DNA of 64,000 bases from Pseudoalteromonas distincta (GTDB taxonomy: Bacteria > Pseudomonadota > Gammaproteobacteria > Enterobacterales > Alteromonadaceae), in contig NZ_JWIG01000015.1 of NCBI RefSeq assembly GCF_000814675.1, positions 62,001-126,000 on the forward strand, in the 5' to 3' direction. The translations under genes were made by a program, and so were the position numbers. The first letter of the stretch is position 1, and every line of letters starts with the position of its first letter. Of this stretch, positions 45,244-53,953 are shown piece after piece. The notes beneath the pieces were generated by a model. It was not told where the DNA came from, did no database searches, and was given only the letters and a program-made list of their open reading frames with translations.

Positions 45244-46497
45244 TTATGCTTTTATACTCATGCCATCGCTGAGTGAATAAAAATAAGCGCGAGTAGCGGG
45301 TATTAAGCCAATAACAAAACCTGCGGCCATAATAACCCCGATTAAGCCCAGTTCATAGTAAGAGAGCATTGTGATATTTACGCTTATACCGGCATGGCTT
45401 TGTAAGTAACCGCCGGCTGAAAAAATAACTAAATAGTAAAGTGCACTACCCACTAGGCAACCAAGTAAAGTTGTCAGTAATGATTCAATACTTATAAGTG
45501 TAAATAAATGCCAAGGGCGAGCGCCTACTGAGCGCAATATAGCAAGTTCGCGACGTCGCTGACTTAAATTTGCAAGCAATGTCGTTAACATGCCAAGTAG
45601 GCTAACTAACACGACAACAGCTGAGAATAGTAATAGTATTTTTTCTACTATGGCGAGCATTTCCCATAGCTCTTTAAGTGTTACGGTTGGCATAATGCCA
45701 AGCAGGGCTTCTGGCTTATATTGATTTATATTGCGCCTAATTTGTAATGTGTACAAAGGCGAATTAAATCCCATTAAAAATGCTGTAATTTGCTTAGGGT
45801 GACCAACTAGGTTGTTATCTTCGTCATGCTCATGCTCATGCTCATGCTCAAGGCTCGCCTTACCGCCGTGAATTAAATCGATTGCAGCCAAAGGAATATG
45901 TAGCGTTTTATCAACTGGCGTGCCTGTTGGGTTTAAAATGCCGACGACTTTAAATGGGTTATCGTCATGATGATGAAAACTGGTGTTCCCCATGCCGTGC
46001 GATATAACAATAGAGTCGTTAAGTTTATAACCTAATTTATTAGCGACTTCACTACCTAGCACTACTTCGTTAATTGCGGCAAAAGGGCGGCCTTTGTTAA
46101 AGGTTAGGTTTTGTTTTTTTGCAAAGCGATAATGGCTAAAGTAATCAAGTGTTGTGCCTAGTACCGCTTGGCCTTTATGGCTGTCGCCTAGGCTTATAGG
46201 TATGCTCCATTTTACGCCTCGCTGACTTGTTATGTATTTATAACTTTTCCAACTTACGCCGTTATTAGTATGACCAATTCTAAATACTGACGAAAGCAGC
46301 AACTGTATATCGCCGGTACGCGCACCAACAATTAAATCAGTGCCCGAAATAGTATTACTAAAACTACTTTTAGCATCAATTCGTACACGTTCAATACTCA
46401 AAAGTAGCATTACACTAATTGCGATAGTAAATAATGTAAGCAGTACACTTGCGCGGCGATTTAATAAGCTTTTGTAAGCAAGTTTAGCGATGATCAT
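45244..46497 (-). CDS. FtsX/MacB-type ABC transporter permease with histidine-rich loops
   Basis: 417 residues. One N-terminal membrane segment (about 16-36), a large periplasmic domain (about 40-280), then three membrane segments (about 285-310, 330-358, 380-405), the topology of LolC/MacB/FtsX permeases. The periplasmic domain carries two histidine-rich stretches, FHHHDD at 174-179 and HEHEHEHD at 218-225. These suggest binding of a divalent metal such as zinc or copper; this is inference. The ATPase gene upstream overlaps its start by four bases, and a DUF3299 lipoprotein gene follows. Export or lipoprotein/metal handling at the periplasm are both possible. Confidence 0.88.
   Translation of the reverse strand: MIIAKLAYKSLLNRRASVLLTLFTIAISVMLLLSIERVRIDAKSSFSNTISGTDLIVGARTGDIQLLLSSVFRIGHTNNGVSWKSYKYITSQRGVKWSIPISLGDSHKGQAVLGTTLDYFSHYRFAKKQNLTFNKGRPFAAINEVVLGSEVANKLGYKLNDSIVISHGMGNTSFHHHDDNPFKVVGILNPTGTPVDKTLHIPLAAIDLIHGGKASLEHEHEHEHDEDNNLVGHPKQITAFLMGFNSPLYTLQIRRNINQYKPEALLGIMPTVTLKELWEMLAIVEKILLLFSAVVVLVSLLGMLTTLLANLSQRRRELAILRSVGARPWHLFTLISIESLLTTLLGCLVGSALYYLVIFSAGGYLQSHAGISVNITMLSYYELGLIGVIMAAGFVIGLIPATRAYFYSLSDGMSIKA
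45825..45848. repeat. CATGCT hexanucleotide tandem repeat, four copies
   Basis: Four exact CATGCT units inside the permease gene encode the alternating His-Glu tract on the minus strand. A change in unit number would lengthen or shorten the tract by two residues without shifting the frame. Confidence 0.85.
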
Positions 46498-47192
46498 ACC
46501 TGCTCCTGCAAATTTATAAGGTCAATGGAGCGGTTAAATAAAGGCTTTAGTGTTTCATCGTGGCTCACAAATACCAGCGTACTATTAGATAACTTTGCTT
46601 GTTCAAACAGTAGCTTTATAAAGCTTTCACGGTTATTTGTATCGAGTGCAGATGTGGGCTCATCAGCAATTATTAATTCAGGGCTGCCTATAAATGCGCG
46701 AGCGGCAGCAACGCGCTGTTGCTGTCCAATGCTCAGTGTCGCTACATCTTTATGGTGATACTGGGCTGTAAGGCCTAAAGCATTTAATAACCGTATCGCT
46801 TCTTTTTGTAAGGCAGAGTTTTTATTTGATGATTGCTTTAATATTTTTTGTTTTCGACTTTTTGAAAACTCACACCCAAGCGTTATATTTTCAATAGGAG
46901 TTAAATAAGGAAGCAGGTTAAAGTTTTGAAAAATGTAGCCAATGTGATCCGCTCTAAAAACATCACGGGTGGTATTGCTTAATGTAGTTAGGTTTTGGTT
47001 TAAAATTGATACCTCACCGCTAGTGGCTGTATTAATGCCAGCAAGAATCGCTAATAAGGTCGATTTACCTGAGCCACTAGGACCGTGTAAAAAAATATGC
47101 TCACCTTTTTCTATAACTAACTCTTTTATGTTGAGCGTGGGTGAGCTATCGCTTTTATGCCACTTAAAAGTTACATTTTTGAGGTTGATCAT
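46494..47192 (-). CDS. LolD/MacB-type ABC transporter ATP-binding protein
   Basis: 232 residues. Walker A GPSGSGKST near 36-44, Q-loop YIFQNFNLLPYL near 88, signature LSIGQQQRVAAARA near 153, Walker B LIIADEPTSAL near 175 and H-loop FVSHD near 208. The LSxGQQQRV signature form is typical of the LolD/MacB/DevA group that pairs with FtsX-like permeases, in agreement with the gene that follows and overlaps it by four bases. First gene of the ATPase-permease-DUF3299 operon. Confidence 0.92.
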   Translation of the reverse strand: MINLKNVTFKWHKSDSSPTLNIKELVIEKGEHIFLHGPSGSGKSTLLAILAGINTATSGEVSILNQNLTTLSNTTRDVFRADHIGYIFQNFNLLPYLTPIENITLGCEFSKSRKQKILKQSSNKNSALQKEAIRLLNALGLTAQYHHKDVATLSIGQQQRVAAARAFIGSPELIIADEPTSALDTNNRESFIKLLFEQAKLSNSTLVFVSHDETLKPLFNRSIDLINLQEQV

Positions 47193-47201
47193 TACTTTAT
47201 T

Positions 47202-48275
47202 TTACCATTTCCAATAATTAAGCTTTTTACGCATTTTAAAGTTTCTTATTACATTAAGTGGTTTTGGCTTTAGTTTTTCGTTACTTTGCAAAAATTCATT
47301 AGCTGCATTTAATACGCGCTGGCTAGATTGACCATCGGTATACGGATGAAGTTCCTGGCAATAGCTTTCAATATTTTTCATAAGTGTTTTAGGGTACGTG
47401 AAAGCCTGCTCTAAGGCTTCTTCAACTTTATTGGGGTCTGTAACATTAAGTAAGTGTTCCGCAGGAGCATTATTACAAAAGGTGACCACAGGTTTTCGTT
47501 GAACTAAAAACATTAAAAGTACTGATGATGTATCGCATAACATAACATCGGCTGATTTTAATAAAGGGACTACGTCGTCGGTCTCAATAAACGTTAAATT
47601 TTGATTGCTTAATGCCTTATATTTGCTCACCAATTCAGTTGGCATTTTTGGATGAAATTGCATTAAAATTCGCCATTTTCCGGTTTCACTAAAATGTTTT
47701 ATTTGCTCATATAGCTTTGGTGCAAGCGATAGTCGCTTTGAAAATGTAGAGCAAATTAATAAGGTTGGTCGGGTGTCTGATTTATTTGTATAAGGCGTTT
47801 CGGTGATGCCATCAAATAGTCGGTCAAGAGCAGGCCAGCCAGTTTCTGTTACCTTGAAATAGCCTAGTTTTCTTTGTAAGGCTTTAAATGGGATTGTTGT
47901 ATTTGGGCCTTGTGTACAATACAGGTCGAAACAACCTCTAGCTTTAAGATGATCGTTATTCCCTTTTTTATCTAGCTTACCTGCATCAAAGCCATGAAAC
48001 ACACCTACTTTGATACCAGGGAAAAAAGTGGGTATTAAATTAGCCGGTGCAAACGTTGCATCGGGTTTCCATTCGTGAATATCTTCTATTGTATTAAGCC
48101 GTTTTTCTTCTTTTTTTAAAAAATTAGGATTGACTGCCACACCTTGTAAAAACCAGCGCACTTCACCACCATTAGCTAATATTGCAGCCTGAATGGGCCT
48201 CAAAATAGCATATGAATAATTTTGAGAAATATACATTAAGTATTTTTTATTTTTAGTGGCAGTTAAGTAGTTCAA
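47202..48275 (-). CDS. CDP-glycerol glycerophosphotransferase-like protein
   Basis: 357 residues, no signal peptide, with a basic C-terminal tail. The second half has the GT-B fold pattern of the TagB/TagF family. Features include LICSTFSKRLSLAP near 172, MQFHPKMP near 202 and MLCDTSSVLLMFLVQRKPVVTF near 238-259. The last is the DxxSxxxxF...KPVI motif of glycerophosphotransferases. It probably modifies a surface polysaccharide or lipid with glycerol phosphate or a related group, acting at the inner face of the membrane. It lies 9 bases upstream of the ABC ATPase on the same strand, which may be chance. A related gene occurs at 53954 next to a cytidylyltransferase. Confidence 0.75.
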   Translation of the reverse strand: MNYLTATKNKKYLMYISQNYSYAILRPIQAAILANGGEVRWFLQGVAVNPNFLKKEEKRLNTIEDIHEWKPDATFAPANLIPTFFPGIKVGVFHGFDAGKLDKKGNNDHLKARGCFDLYCTQGPNTTIPFKALQRKLGYFKVTETGWPALDRLFDGITETPYTNKSDTRPTLLICSTFSKRLSLAPKLYEQIKHFSETGKWRILMQFHPKMPTELVSKYKALSNQNLTFIETDDVVPLLKSADVMLCDTSSVLLMFLVQRKPVVTFCNNAPAEHLLNVTDPNKVEEALEQAFTYPKTLMKNIESYCQELHPYTDGQSSQRVLNAANEFLQSNEKLKPKPLNVIRNFKMRKKLNYWKW

Positions 48276-48453
48276 GCTATCTCCTCAGGCTGATTAGCAC
48301 ATTAAGTTTACCCCATTGCGAGTCGCTTATAAATATATGCCTTTATTTGTTTTAAGCATCCGATTGAGCTTTGAGGTTGGCTAGATTATTATACAGCCCA
48401 TATAACCCCATACCATACTTTGCTCAAAGAGCATCCCTAACCCCGGAGATAGC

Positions 48454-49557
48454 ATGACTAGCTATAAAGTTTTAGACGTAAACGATGATTTACCCATTCG
48501 TACCAAAGGTGAAGTACACAGCGGTAAAGTTCGTTCAGTTTATTGGTTAACTGATGAAGACAGCGCTCGATTAATTAAAGATAAAGGCTATCAAGTACCG
48601 ACTGGTACTGAGCTTGCGATTATGGTTATTTCAGACCGAATTTCTGCATTTGATTGCATTTGGCAAGGCGAAAACGGTTTAAATGGCGTACCAGGTAAAG
48701 GTATAGCGCTAAACTCAGTGGCAGCCCATTGGTTTAAGTTATTTGATAAAGCGGGTCTTGCGGGCAATCATATTGTAGATATTCCGCATCCGTATGTGTG
48801 GATTGTACGTAAAGCCAGTACAGTAAAGGTAGAGGCAATTGCTCGCCAATATATTACGGGTAGCATGTGGCGCGATTACGCTAAAGGCATACGTAACTTT
48901 TGTGGTATTGAATTAACAGAGGGTTTAAAAGCGAACCAAAAGCTTGATAACGTTTTAATTACGCCGTCAACAAAAGGTATTATTGAAGGCGTTGCTGATA
49001 TTCCACCTGTTGATGATGTAAATATTACTCGCGCTAATATTACTAATAATTTAGACGTATTTAACTTTAAATCGGCAGATGATGTAACCAAATACGAGAA
49101 ACTGTTAGTTGAAGGTTTTAAATTAATTAGTGATGAACTAGCGAAGCTTGACCAAATTTTTGTAGATACTAAGTTTGAGTTTGGTTATGTAGAGGATTTA
49201 AATGGTGCGCAACAGCTTATATATATTGATGAAGTAGGCACGCCTGATTCGTCACGTATTTGGGATGAAGCTGCTTACAAAGGTGGTAAAATTGTTGAAA
49301 ACTCTAAAGAAGGCTTTCGTCAATTGCTGATTAATAACGTGCCAGAGAGCGACGTATTATTAAATAAAGATCGCATGAGTGAGCGTGAGCAGTTAGCTAA
49401 AGATTATATTTTACCAGAATCAGTAATGCTTGAAGTGTCAAATACCTATGTTGGCATAGCGAGTAAAATTGTTGGCAGAGATATCGTGATCCCTGAAGAT
49501 CCTCGTCAAGAAGTTATTACTATTTTAGATAACGATTACGGATTAATTGTTAAATAA
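48454..49557 (+). CDS. purC: phosphoribosylaminoimidazole-succinocarboxamide synthase
   Basis: 367 residues of the long SAICAR synthetase type found in vibrios, shewanellas and relatives; E. coli PurC is 237. Signatures are [14 protein letters not shown] near 19-32, [10 protein letters not shown] near 58-67, [13 protein letters not shown] near 130 and the SAICAR motif [14 protein letters not shown] near 250-263. It joins aspartate to CAIR with ATP in purine synthesis. CCGGAG precedes the ATG. No PurR box was recognised upstream. Monocistronic, with a stem-loop after it. Confidence 0.95.
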   Translation: MTSYKVLDVNDDLPIRTKGEVHSGKVRSVYWLTDEDSARLIKDKGYQVPTGTELAIMVISDRISAFDCIWQGENGLNGVPGKGIALNSVAAHWFKLFDKAGLAGNHIVDIPHPYVWIVRKASTVKVEAIARQYITGSMWRDYAKGIRNFCGIELTEGLKANQKLDNVLITPSTKGIIEGVADIPPVDDVNITRANITNNLDVFNFKSADDVTKYEKLLVEGFKLISDELAKLDQIFVDTKFEFGYVEDLNGAQQLIYIDEVGTPDSSRIWDEAAYKGGKIVENSKEGFRQLLINNVPESDVLLNKDRMSEREQLAKDYILPESVMLEVSNTYVGIASKIVGRDIVIPEDPRQEVITILDNDYGLIVK

Positions 49558-49579
49558 CAGCACTTAAGTGCTAATAAAG

Positions 49580-49611
49580 CCAGTAACTAAATCTTTATTT
49601 TTAGTTACTGG
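49580..49611 (+). terminator. stem-loop after purC
   Basis: CCAGTAACTAA pairs with TTAGTTACTGG (11 bp) around a 10-base loop. The tail is only GCTATAATTCTT, so termination strength is doubtful. The TATAAT directly after it may be the -10 of the following operon. Confidence 0.5.
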
Positions 49612-49679
49612 GCTATAATTCTTGCAATTAGTGCTCGTCTCTAATTAACTTAACCTAACATTAATGTTTAGGTATTGTT

Positions 49680-50342
49680 ATGTTTGAACGGGCATTGCAA
49701 AAGTTTGCTAAAAGTCATTACTTTTTAGCTATAGGTTTGTTTTTTAGTCAGTTTGCTTTAAGTGCAAATATTGAACTAGTAATAGAAGATCAACACGGCC
49801 AAAAGTTATCAGGTGCTGTGGTTGAGCTAAATATTGCTGGTAAACAAGCCACACCATCAAATTTGCCCATTGCTATAATGGATCAAGTCCATAAGCAGTT
49901 TTTACCCGAATTATTAGTTGTACAACAGGGTCAAAAAGTTAACTTTCCTAACAGCGATAATATTCGCCATCATGTTTATTCTTTTTCACAAGCTAAGCCT
50001 TTTCAACTAAGATTATATTCAGGCCAACCAAAAGAGCCCATTACGTTTGAGCAACAAGGGGTTGTTGTTTTGGGGTGTAATATACATGACTCTATGGTTG
50101 GCTATATTTATGTAGCTAACAGCGAATTCGTATATAAAACAGATAAAAAAGGCTATGTAAATTTGCCTATTAATACACTGCCTGCACAAGTGAGTGTATG
50201 GCATCCATTACAAACAGCACCATTGGAGAATAAAAAAATGATAACAATTAATTCTCAAAAACAGTTACAGATAACAGTAAACACATCAACTCCAGCACCT
50301 AGAAATACCTTTGGTAGTAAGTTTAAGGCTGGTAATGACTAA
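49680..50342 (+). CDS. cupredoxin-like exported protein (methylamine-utilisation-like)
   Basis: 220 residues. An N-terminal hydrophobic segment ending ALSA near residue 29 is a signal peptide, so the protein is periplasmic. A cupredoxin-like beta-sandwich (about 30-150) has the possible type-1 copper ligands His97 or His98 (NIRHHVYSF), Cys133, His136 and Met139 (LGCNIHDSMVGYIYV). This Cys-x2-His-x2-Met spacing is the blue-copper pattern. It resembles proteins annotated as methylamine utilisation proteins. It heads a four-gene operon and overlaps the GGDEF/EAL gene by 8 bases. Copper binding is inferred; a redox or gas-sensing role is suggested by the haemoglobin gene at the operon end. Confidence 0.82.
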   Translation: MFERALQKFAKSHYFLAIGLFFSQFALSANIELVIEDQHGQKLSGAVVELNIAGKQATPSNLPIAIMDQVHKQFLPELLVVQQGQKVNFPNSDNIRHHVYSFSQAKPFQLRLYSGQPKEPITFEQQGVVVLGCNIHDSMVGYIYVANSEFVYKTDKKGYVNLPINTLPAQVSVWHPLQTAPLENKKMITINSQKQLQITVNTSTPAPRNTFGSKFKAGND

Positions 50343-52650
50343 TAGTTTACGAAATCGCATAACCATTTTATGTGTTGGCTTAGTGTTATTAACCACTATG
50401 GTCAGCTTGTTTAGTTTTTGGTGGTCTACGAGTAAGTTTCAAGAAGAAAAAGTAAATCAAGATATTACCGTAGCGCAAAACGTTTATAAGCAATATTTAA
50501 AGTCAAAAGAAAGCCTACTGTTAACCGCTGCAAAAGTACTCACCTCCGATTTTGGTTTTAAGCAAGCTGTAGCAACGCGAGATGCAGGTACAATCAGCAG
50601 CGTGTTGTTTAATCACAGTCAGCGTATTGATGCCGAATTAATGTTGTTACTTGATTTATCGGGTAAGCTAATTTCCGCTAATACTGACGAAGACGTTTTT
50701 GCACACAACTTAAAGCCCTTGATGGAAGAGCTTTTAAGTGCGCCAGAAGAGTCTAGCTTTGTGGTGCTTAATAACGAGCTGTATCAAGTTATTTTATTAC
50801 CTGTAAAAGCGCCACGTACAGTGGCCTATAGTTTGGTGGGTTTTAAAATTGATGACAATGTAGCCCATGAACTAAAAAGCTTAACAGGTATGGATGTAAG
50901 TTTTATAGGCAGTGCTGACGATATTGTTATTAGCTCATTAGCTAATCGTCCTGAGCAATTTGAACCTGTTAGCTATTTTAGTATCGTAACCACATCGCGG
51001 TTTTTTGGTGAGTATTTAGTGTATCGTAACCGAGAAATAGATTTACCATCGTTGTTGACCCATCCCATAATTATTTTACTGAGTGCCGATTTAACTCAAA
51101 GTTATAGTGACTTCGAAAAACTGCTTTTTACACTTATTATTTTAGCTATTTTAACTATGTTTGTAGGTGTTATTACGAGCAGCATATTTGCAAATAATTT
51201 AACTACGCCACTTACTCAACTAGCTGTAATAGCAAGGCAATTTGCACAAGGTAATTATGCATTTGAATTCAAAGGGCGAAGGCAAAGTACCGAAATAGAC
51301 ACGCTAGTCGCAGCGTTTGATAGCATGGGTAATGATATTAATCAGCGCGAGCAACAAATTAGCTTTCAAGCCAGACACGACTCCTTAACAGGCTTTTATA
51401 ACCGCTCAGCCATGCTTGAGGTGCTTGATGATGAGTTAGATTCATCAGCCGAGTACACGCTCGTTGCAATAGACATAAAAGGGCTTCGCCATATAAACGA
51501 TAAGCTCGGTCCGCGTATTGGTGATGACTGCCTAAAGGCCGTTGCTTGCAGAATAAGTGAGTTTTCGGATGAGTTAGGGGGCTTTCATGCCCGTATTGGC
51601 GGCGATGAGTTTTTAACTGTGTTTCCGACTGCTGCAGCGCGCGAACACAAAAGTGGTATTGTCGGCTTAATGGCACAATTACAAGCGTGCTACACCATTC
51701 AAAAACTAAAAATTAATTTACGCTTTAGTGCAGGCATTGTGCAGTATCCTACACAAGGTATTGCAAGTGATGACTTAATGCGCCGTGTGCTAATTGCAGT
51801 TGAAAGTGCTGCAAACACACAAGAGAGCATACATTATTATCAAAATGGCGAAGACGAAGCGCACTTAGAACGCTTAATAATGCTTGATGAATTAAAGCAG
51901 GCTATTAGTGATGACGATGGTCAATTGTTTATGACTTATCAGCCAAAATTACATTTGAAATCACAAAAAATAGATAAAGTTGAGTCGCTTATTCGCTGGC
52001 AGCGAAAAGATGGTAGCTGGGTCAATCCTGAACTGTTTATTGACTTAGCTGAGCAGTCGGGGCTTATTGTTGAACTTACTGGGTGGGTTGTTAATACGGT
52101 TGTAGCACAAGTAGCTGATTGGCAGTCTAAAAATATAAACTTACAAGCTGCAATAAATGTATCTGCGCAAGATATAGCATTTCCAGGCTTTCATGCAGCA
52201 TTAGTTCGTACGCTTAAAAAGTACAAAGTAGATTCTAAGCTGATCACTATTGAGCTTACTGAGCGCGATATGATCGAAAACGAAGAAAAAGGTATTAAAG
52301 CGCTCGAAAACCTAAAGGCAATTGGCGTTAAAATATCATTAGATGATTATGGTGTAGGGCAAACATCACTTGGTAGATTAAAAATGCTGCCTATTGATGA
52401 GCTTAAGCTAGATAAGTGTTTTATCCTAAAACTTGATGAATCGCAAAAAGATCAATTTATAGTGCAATCATCAATTACGTTGGGGCATCAGCTAGGGTTC
52501 TCGGTTGTAGCTGAAGGGGTTGAAACGCTTGGCTCATTAAATTTACTTAGAGGCATGCAGTGCGACCATGCACAAGGCTATTACTTAAGTAGGCCTTTAA
52601 AAGCAGAACTATTAGAAGAATGGCTGGAGGAATACTATGCAAAAAATTAA
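50335..52650 (+). CDS. membrane GGDEF/EAL cyclic-di-GMP protein
   Basis: Start ATG 50335 (MTNSLRNRI) gives 771 residues; an in-frame TTG at 50311 is unlikely. Membrane segment 9-31, periplasmic sensor about 35-258, second membrane segment about 262-285, then a HAMP linker. The GGDEF domain has an intact ARIGGDEF near 419-426 but no RxxD inhibitory site. In the EAL domain the first motif is ESL instead of EAL (VESLIRW near 548), while ELTERDMIE, DDYG, KLDK and EGVET are kept. It could make and/or degrade cyclic di-GMP. It overlaps the cupredoxin-like gene by 8 bases and the DUF3034 gene by 14, so its signal input probably involves those proteins. Confidence 0.92.
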   Translation: MTNSLRNRITILCVGLVLLTTMVSLFSFWWSTSKFQEEKVNQDITVAQNVYKQYLKSKESLLLTAAKVLTSDFGFKQAVATRDAGTISSVLFNHSQRIDAELMLLLDLSGKLISANTDEDVFAHNLKPLMEELLSAPEESSFVVLNNELYQVILLPVKAPRTVAYSLVGFKIDDNVAHELKSLTGMDVSFIGSADDIVISSLANRPEQFEPVSYFSIVTTSRFFGEYLVYRNREIDLPSLLTHPIIILLSADLTQSYSDFEKLLFTLIILAILTMFVGVITSSIFANNLTTPLTQLAVIARQFAQGNYAFEFKGRRQSTEIDTLVAAFDSMGNDINQREQQISFQARHDSLTGFYNRSAMLEVLDDELDSSAEYTLVAIDIKGLRHINDKLGPRIGDDCLKAVACRISEFSDELGGFHARIGGDEFLTVFPTAAAREHKSGIVGLMAQLQACYTIQKLKINLRFSAGIVQYPTQGIASDDLMRRVLIAVESAANTQESIHYYQNGEDEAHLERLIMLDELKQAISDDDGQLFMTYQPKLHLKSQKIDKVESLIRWQRKDGSWVNPELFIDLAEQSGLIVELTGWVVNTVVAQVADWQSKNINLQAAINVSAQDIAFPGFHAALVRTLKKYKVDSKLITIELTERDMIENEEKGIKALENLKAIGVKISLDDYGVGQTSLGRLKMLPIDELKLDKCFILKLDESQKDQFIVQSSITLGHQLGFSVVAEGVETLGSLNLLRGMQCDHAQGYYLSRPLKAELLEEWLEEYYAKN

Positions 52651-53470
52651 ATACTTATTAGCAAGTTTGTTTTTAATAGTTAGTGTGCCGAGCATTGCAA
52701 GCAATGGAAAACTGCTAGCTACGCCGGGAGTTTCTCAACTTGAAGGCAGTGGCGGCGGGGGGATTGTACCGTGGGCACAACTTGCTGGGTACGCAAGTGA
52801 TGATGAGTTTTCGGTAAATGGCTTTTGTAGCCGCGCAGATGTAACCGACTACACACTTGACGTATGTGGTGCACAACTTAATTTATTTAATCGTGTTGAA
52901 CTTAGTTATGCCCAACAGCGCTTTGATGTACCAGCACTTGATGCTGAAATAGAGCAATCAATTACAGGTGCTAAAATACGTTTGTACGGCGATATTGTTT
53001 ACAGTGATTGGCCACAGCTTAGCTTAGGAATTCAGTATAAATCACTGGATGATGGCAGTATTGCAATACTTGTAGGTGCAGAAGATACCAGCGGCACTGA
53101 CTACTACCTCGCTGCTAGTAAATTACATTTAGGGGCTATTGCTGGCTATAACTGGTTTTGGAACGTAACTACACGATACAGTGAAGCTAATCAACTTGGT
53201 TTACTTGGTTACGGTGGAGAAAGTACTAGCGGAAAAATATTATTTGAAGGCAGCACAGCACTATTTTTTAGTCGCGAAATAGCCGTAGGTGTTGAGTATC
53301 GTCAAAAATCAAATAACTTAAACTTAGGTGAACAAGATTGGAAAGACTTATTTGTAGCGTGGATGCCTAACAAGCATGTGAGTGTGACAGCGGCTTACCT
53401 TGATTTAGGAAGCATTGCAGGGGCTGACGATCAAACAGGTTGGTATTTATCGGTAACAGGGTATTGGTAA
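52637..53470 (+). CDS. DUF3034 family outer-membrane protein
   Basis: 277 residues. The signal peptide ends near residue 22 (PSIA before SNGKLL). The mature protein starts with a glycine-rich LEGSGGGGIVPWAQLAGY segment and continues with alternating beta-strands. It ends WYLSVTGYW, an aromatic C-terminus like outer-membrane beta-barrels. This matches DUF3034 proteins, whose function is unknown to me. The ATG lies inside the end of the GGDEF/EAL gene (14-base overlap; GGAGG just upstream), and its stop overlaps the next start (TAATG). Confidence 0.82.
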   Translation: MQKIKYLLASLFLIVSVPSIASNGKLLATPGVSQLEGSGGGGIVPWAQLAGYASDDEFSVNGFCSRADVTDYTLDVCGAQLNLFNRVELSYAQQRFDVPALDAEIEQSITGAKIRLYGDIVYSDWPQLSLGIQYKSLDDGSIAILVGAEDTSGTDYYLAASKLHLGAIAGYNWFWNVTTRYSEANQLGLLGYGGESTSGKILFEGSTALFFSREIAVGVEYRQKSNNLNLGEQDWKDLFVAWMPNKHVSVTAAYLDLGSIAGADDQTGWYLSVTGYW

Positions 53471-53889
53471 TGAAAAGCGTTGGTATTTTTTTGATTTGTT
53501 TAGGGTTGCTTAGTGGGTGTGCAAATTCTACTAAGCTCTCACTTTATCAAAAGCTGGATGGTAAAGCGGGGATAGGCAGGATTGTTGATAGCTTTATCTA
53601 TCAAATAGGCAATGACGAGCAGATAATTCATTACTTTGAACACAGTAATATAGCGCATTTCCGCCAAGGATTTATTAATCATATGTGCATGTTAGTAGAG
53701 GGCCCGTGTACATACGATGGCGACTCTATGGTGGCAATTCATACTGGTATGCATATTACAGAGAAAGATTTTAATCATGTTGTTGATTTGCTTATAAATG
53801 CAATGAATGAGCAAGATGTTAGCCATAGCTTACAAAACGATATTCTTTCTAGAATGGCGCCACTTCGTGATGAAATCATAAAAATGTAA
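53470..53889 (+). CDS. group 1 truncated haemoglobin, lipoprotein
   Basis: 139 residues from ATG 53470. The lipobox LLSGC puts the lipidated cysteine at 17, which is unusual for globins, usually cytoplasmic. The globin domain (about 25-139) begins SLYQKLDGKAGIGRIVDSF, the N/group-1 truncated haemoglobin start. The likely proximal haem ligand is His91 in MVAIHTGMHI. It would bind oxygen or nitric oxide at the periplasmic side of a membrane. It is the last gene of the cupredoxin, GGDEF/EAL, DUF3034 and globin operon, with one-base overlap to DUF3034. This suggests a gas- or redox-sensing module feeding cyclic di-GMP; that link is inference. Confidence 0.87.
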   Translation: MKSVGIFLICLGLLSGCANSTKLSLYQKLDGKAGIGRIVDSFIYQIGNDEQIIHYFEHSNIAHFRQGFINHMCMLVEGPCTYDGDSMVAIHTGMHITEKDFNHVVDLLINAMNEQDVSHSLQNDILSRMAPLRDEIIKM

Positions 53890-53953
53890 TCACTTTGTTT
53901 TTGTTATGCTCCTTTCAAGGTAGAATATAAAGAAAAAATAATAGTGATCCTAT

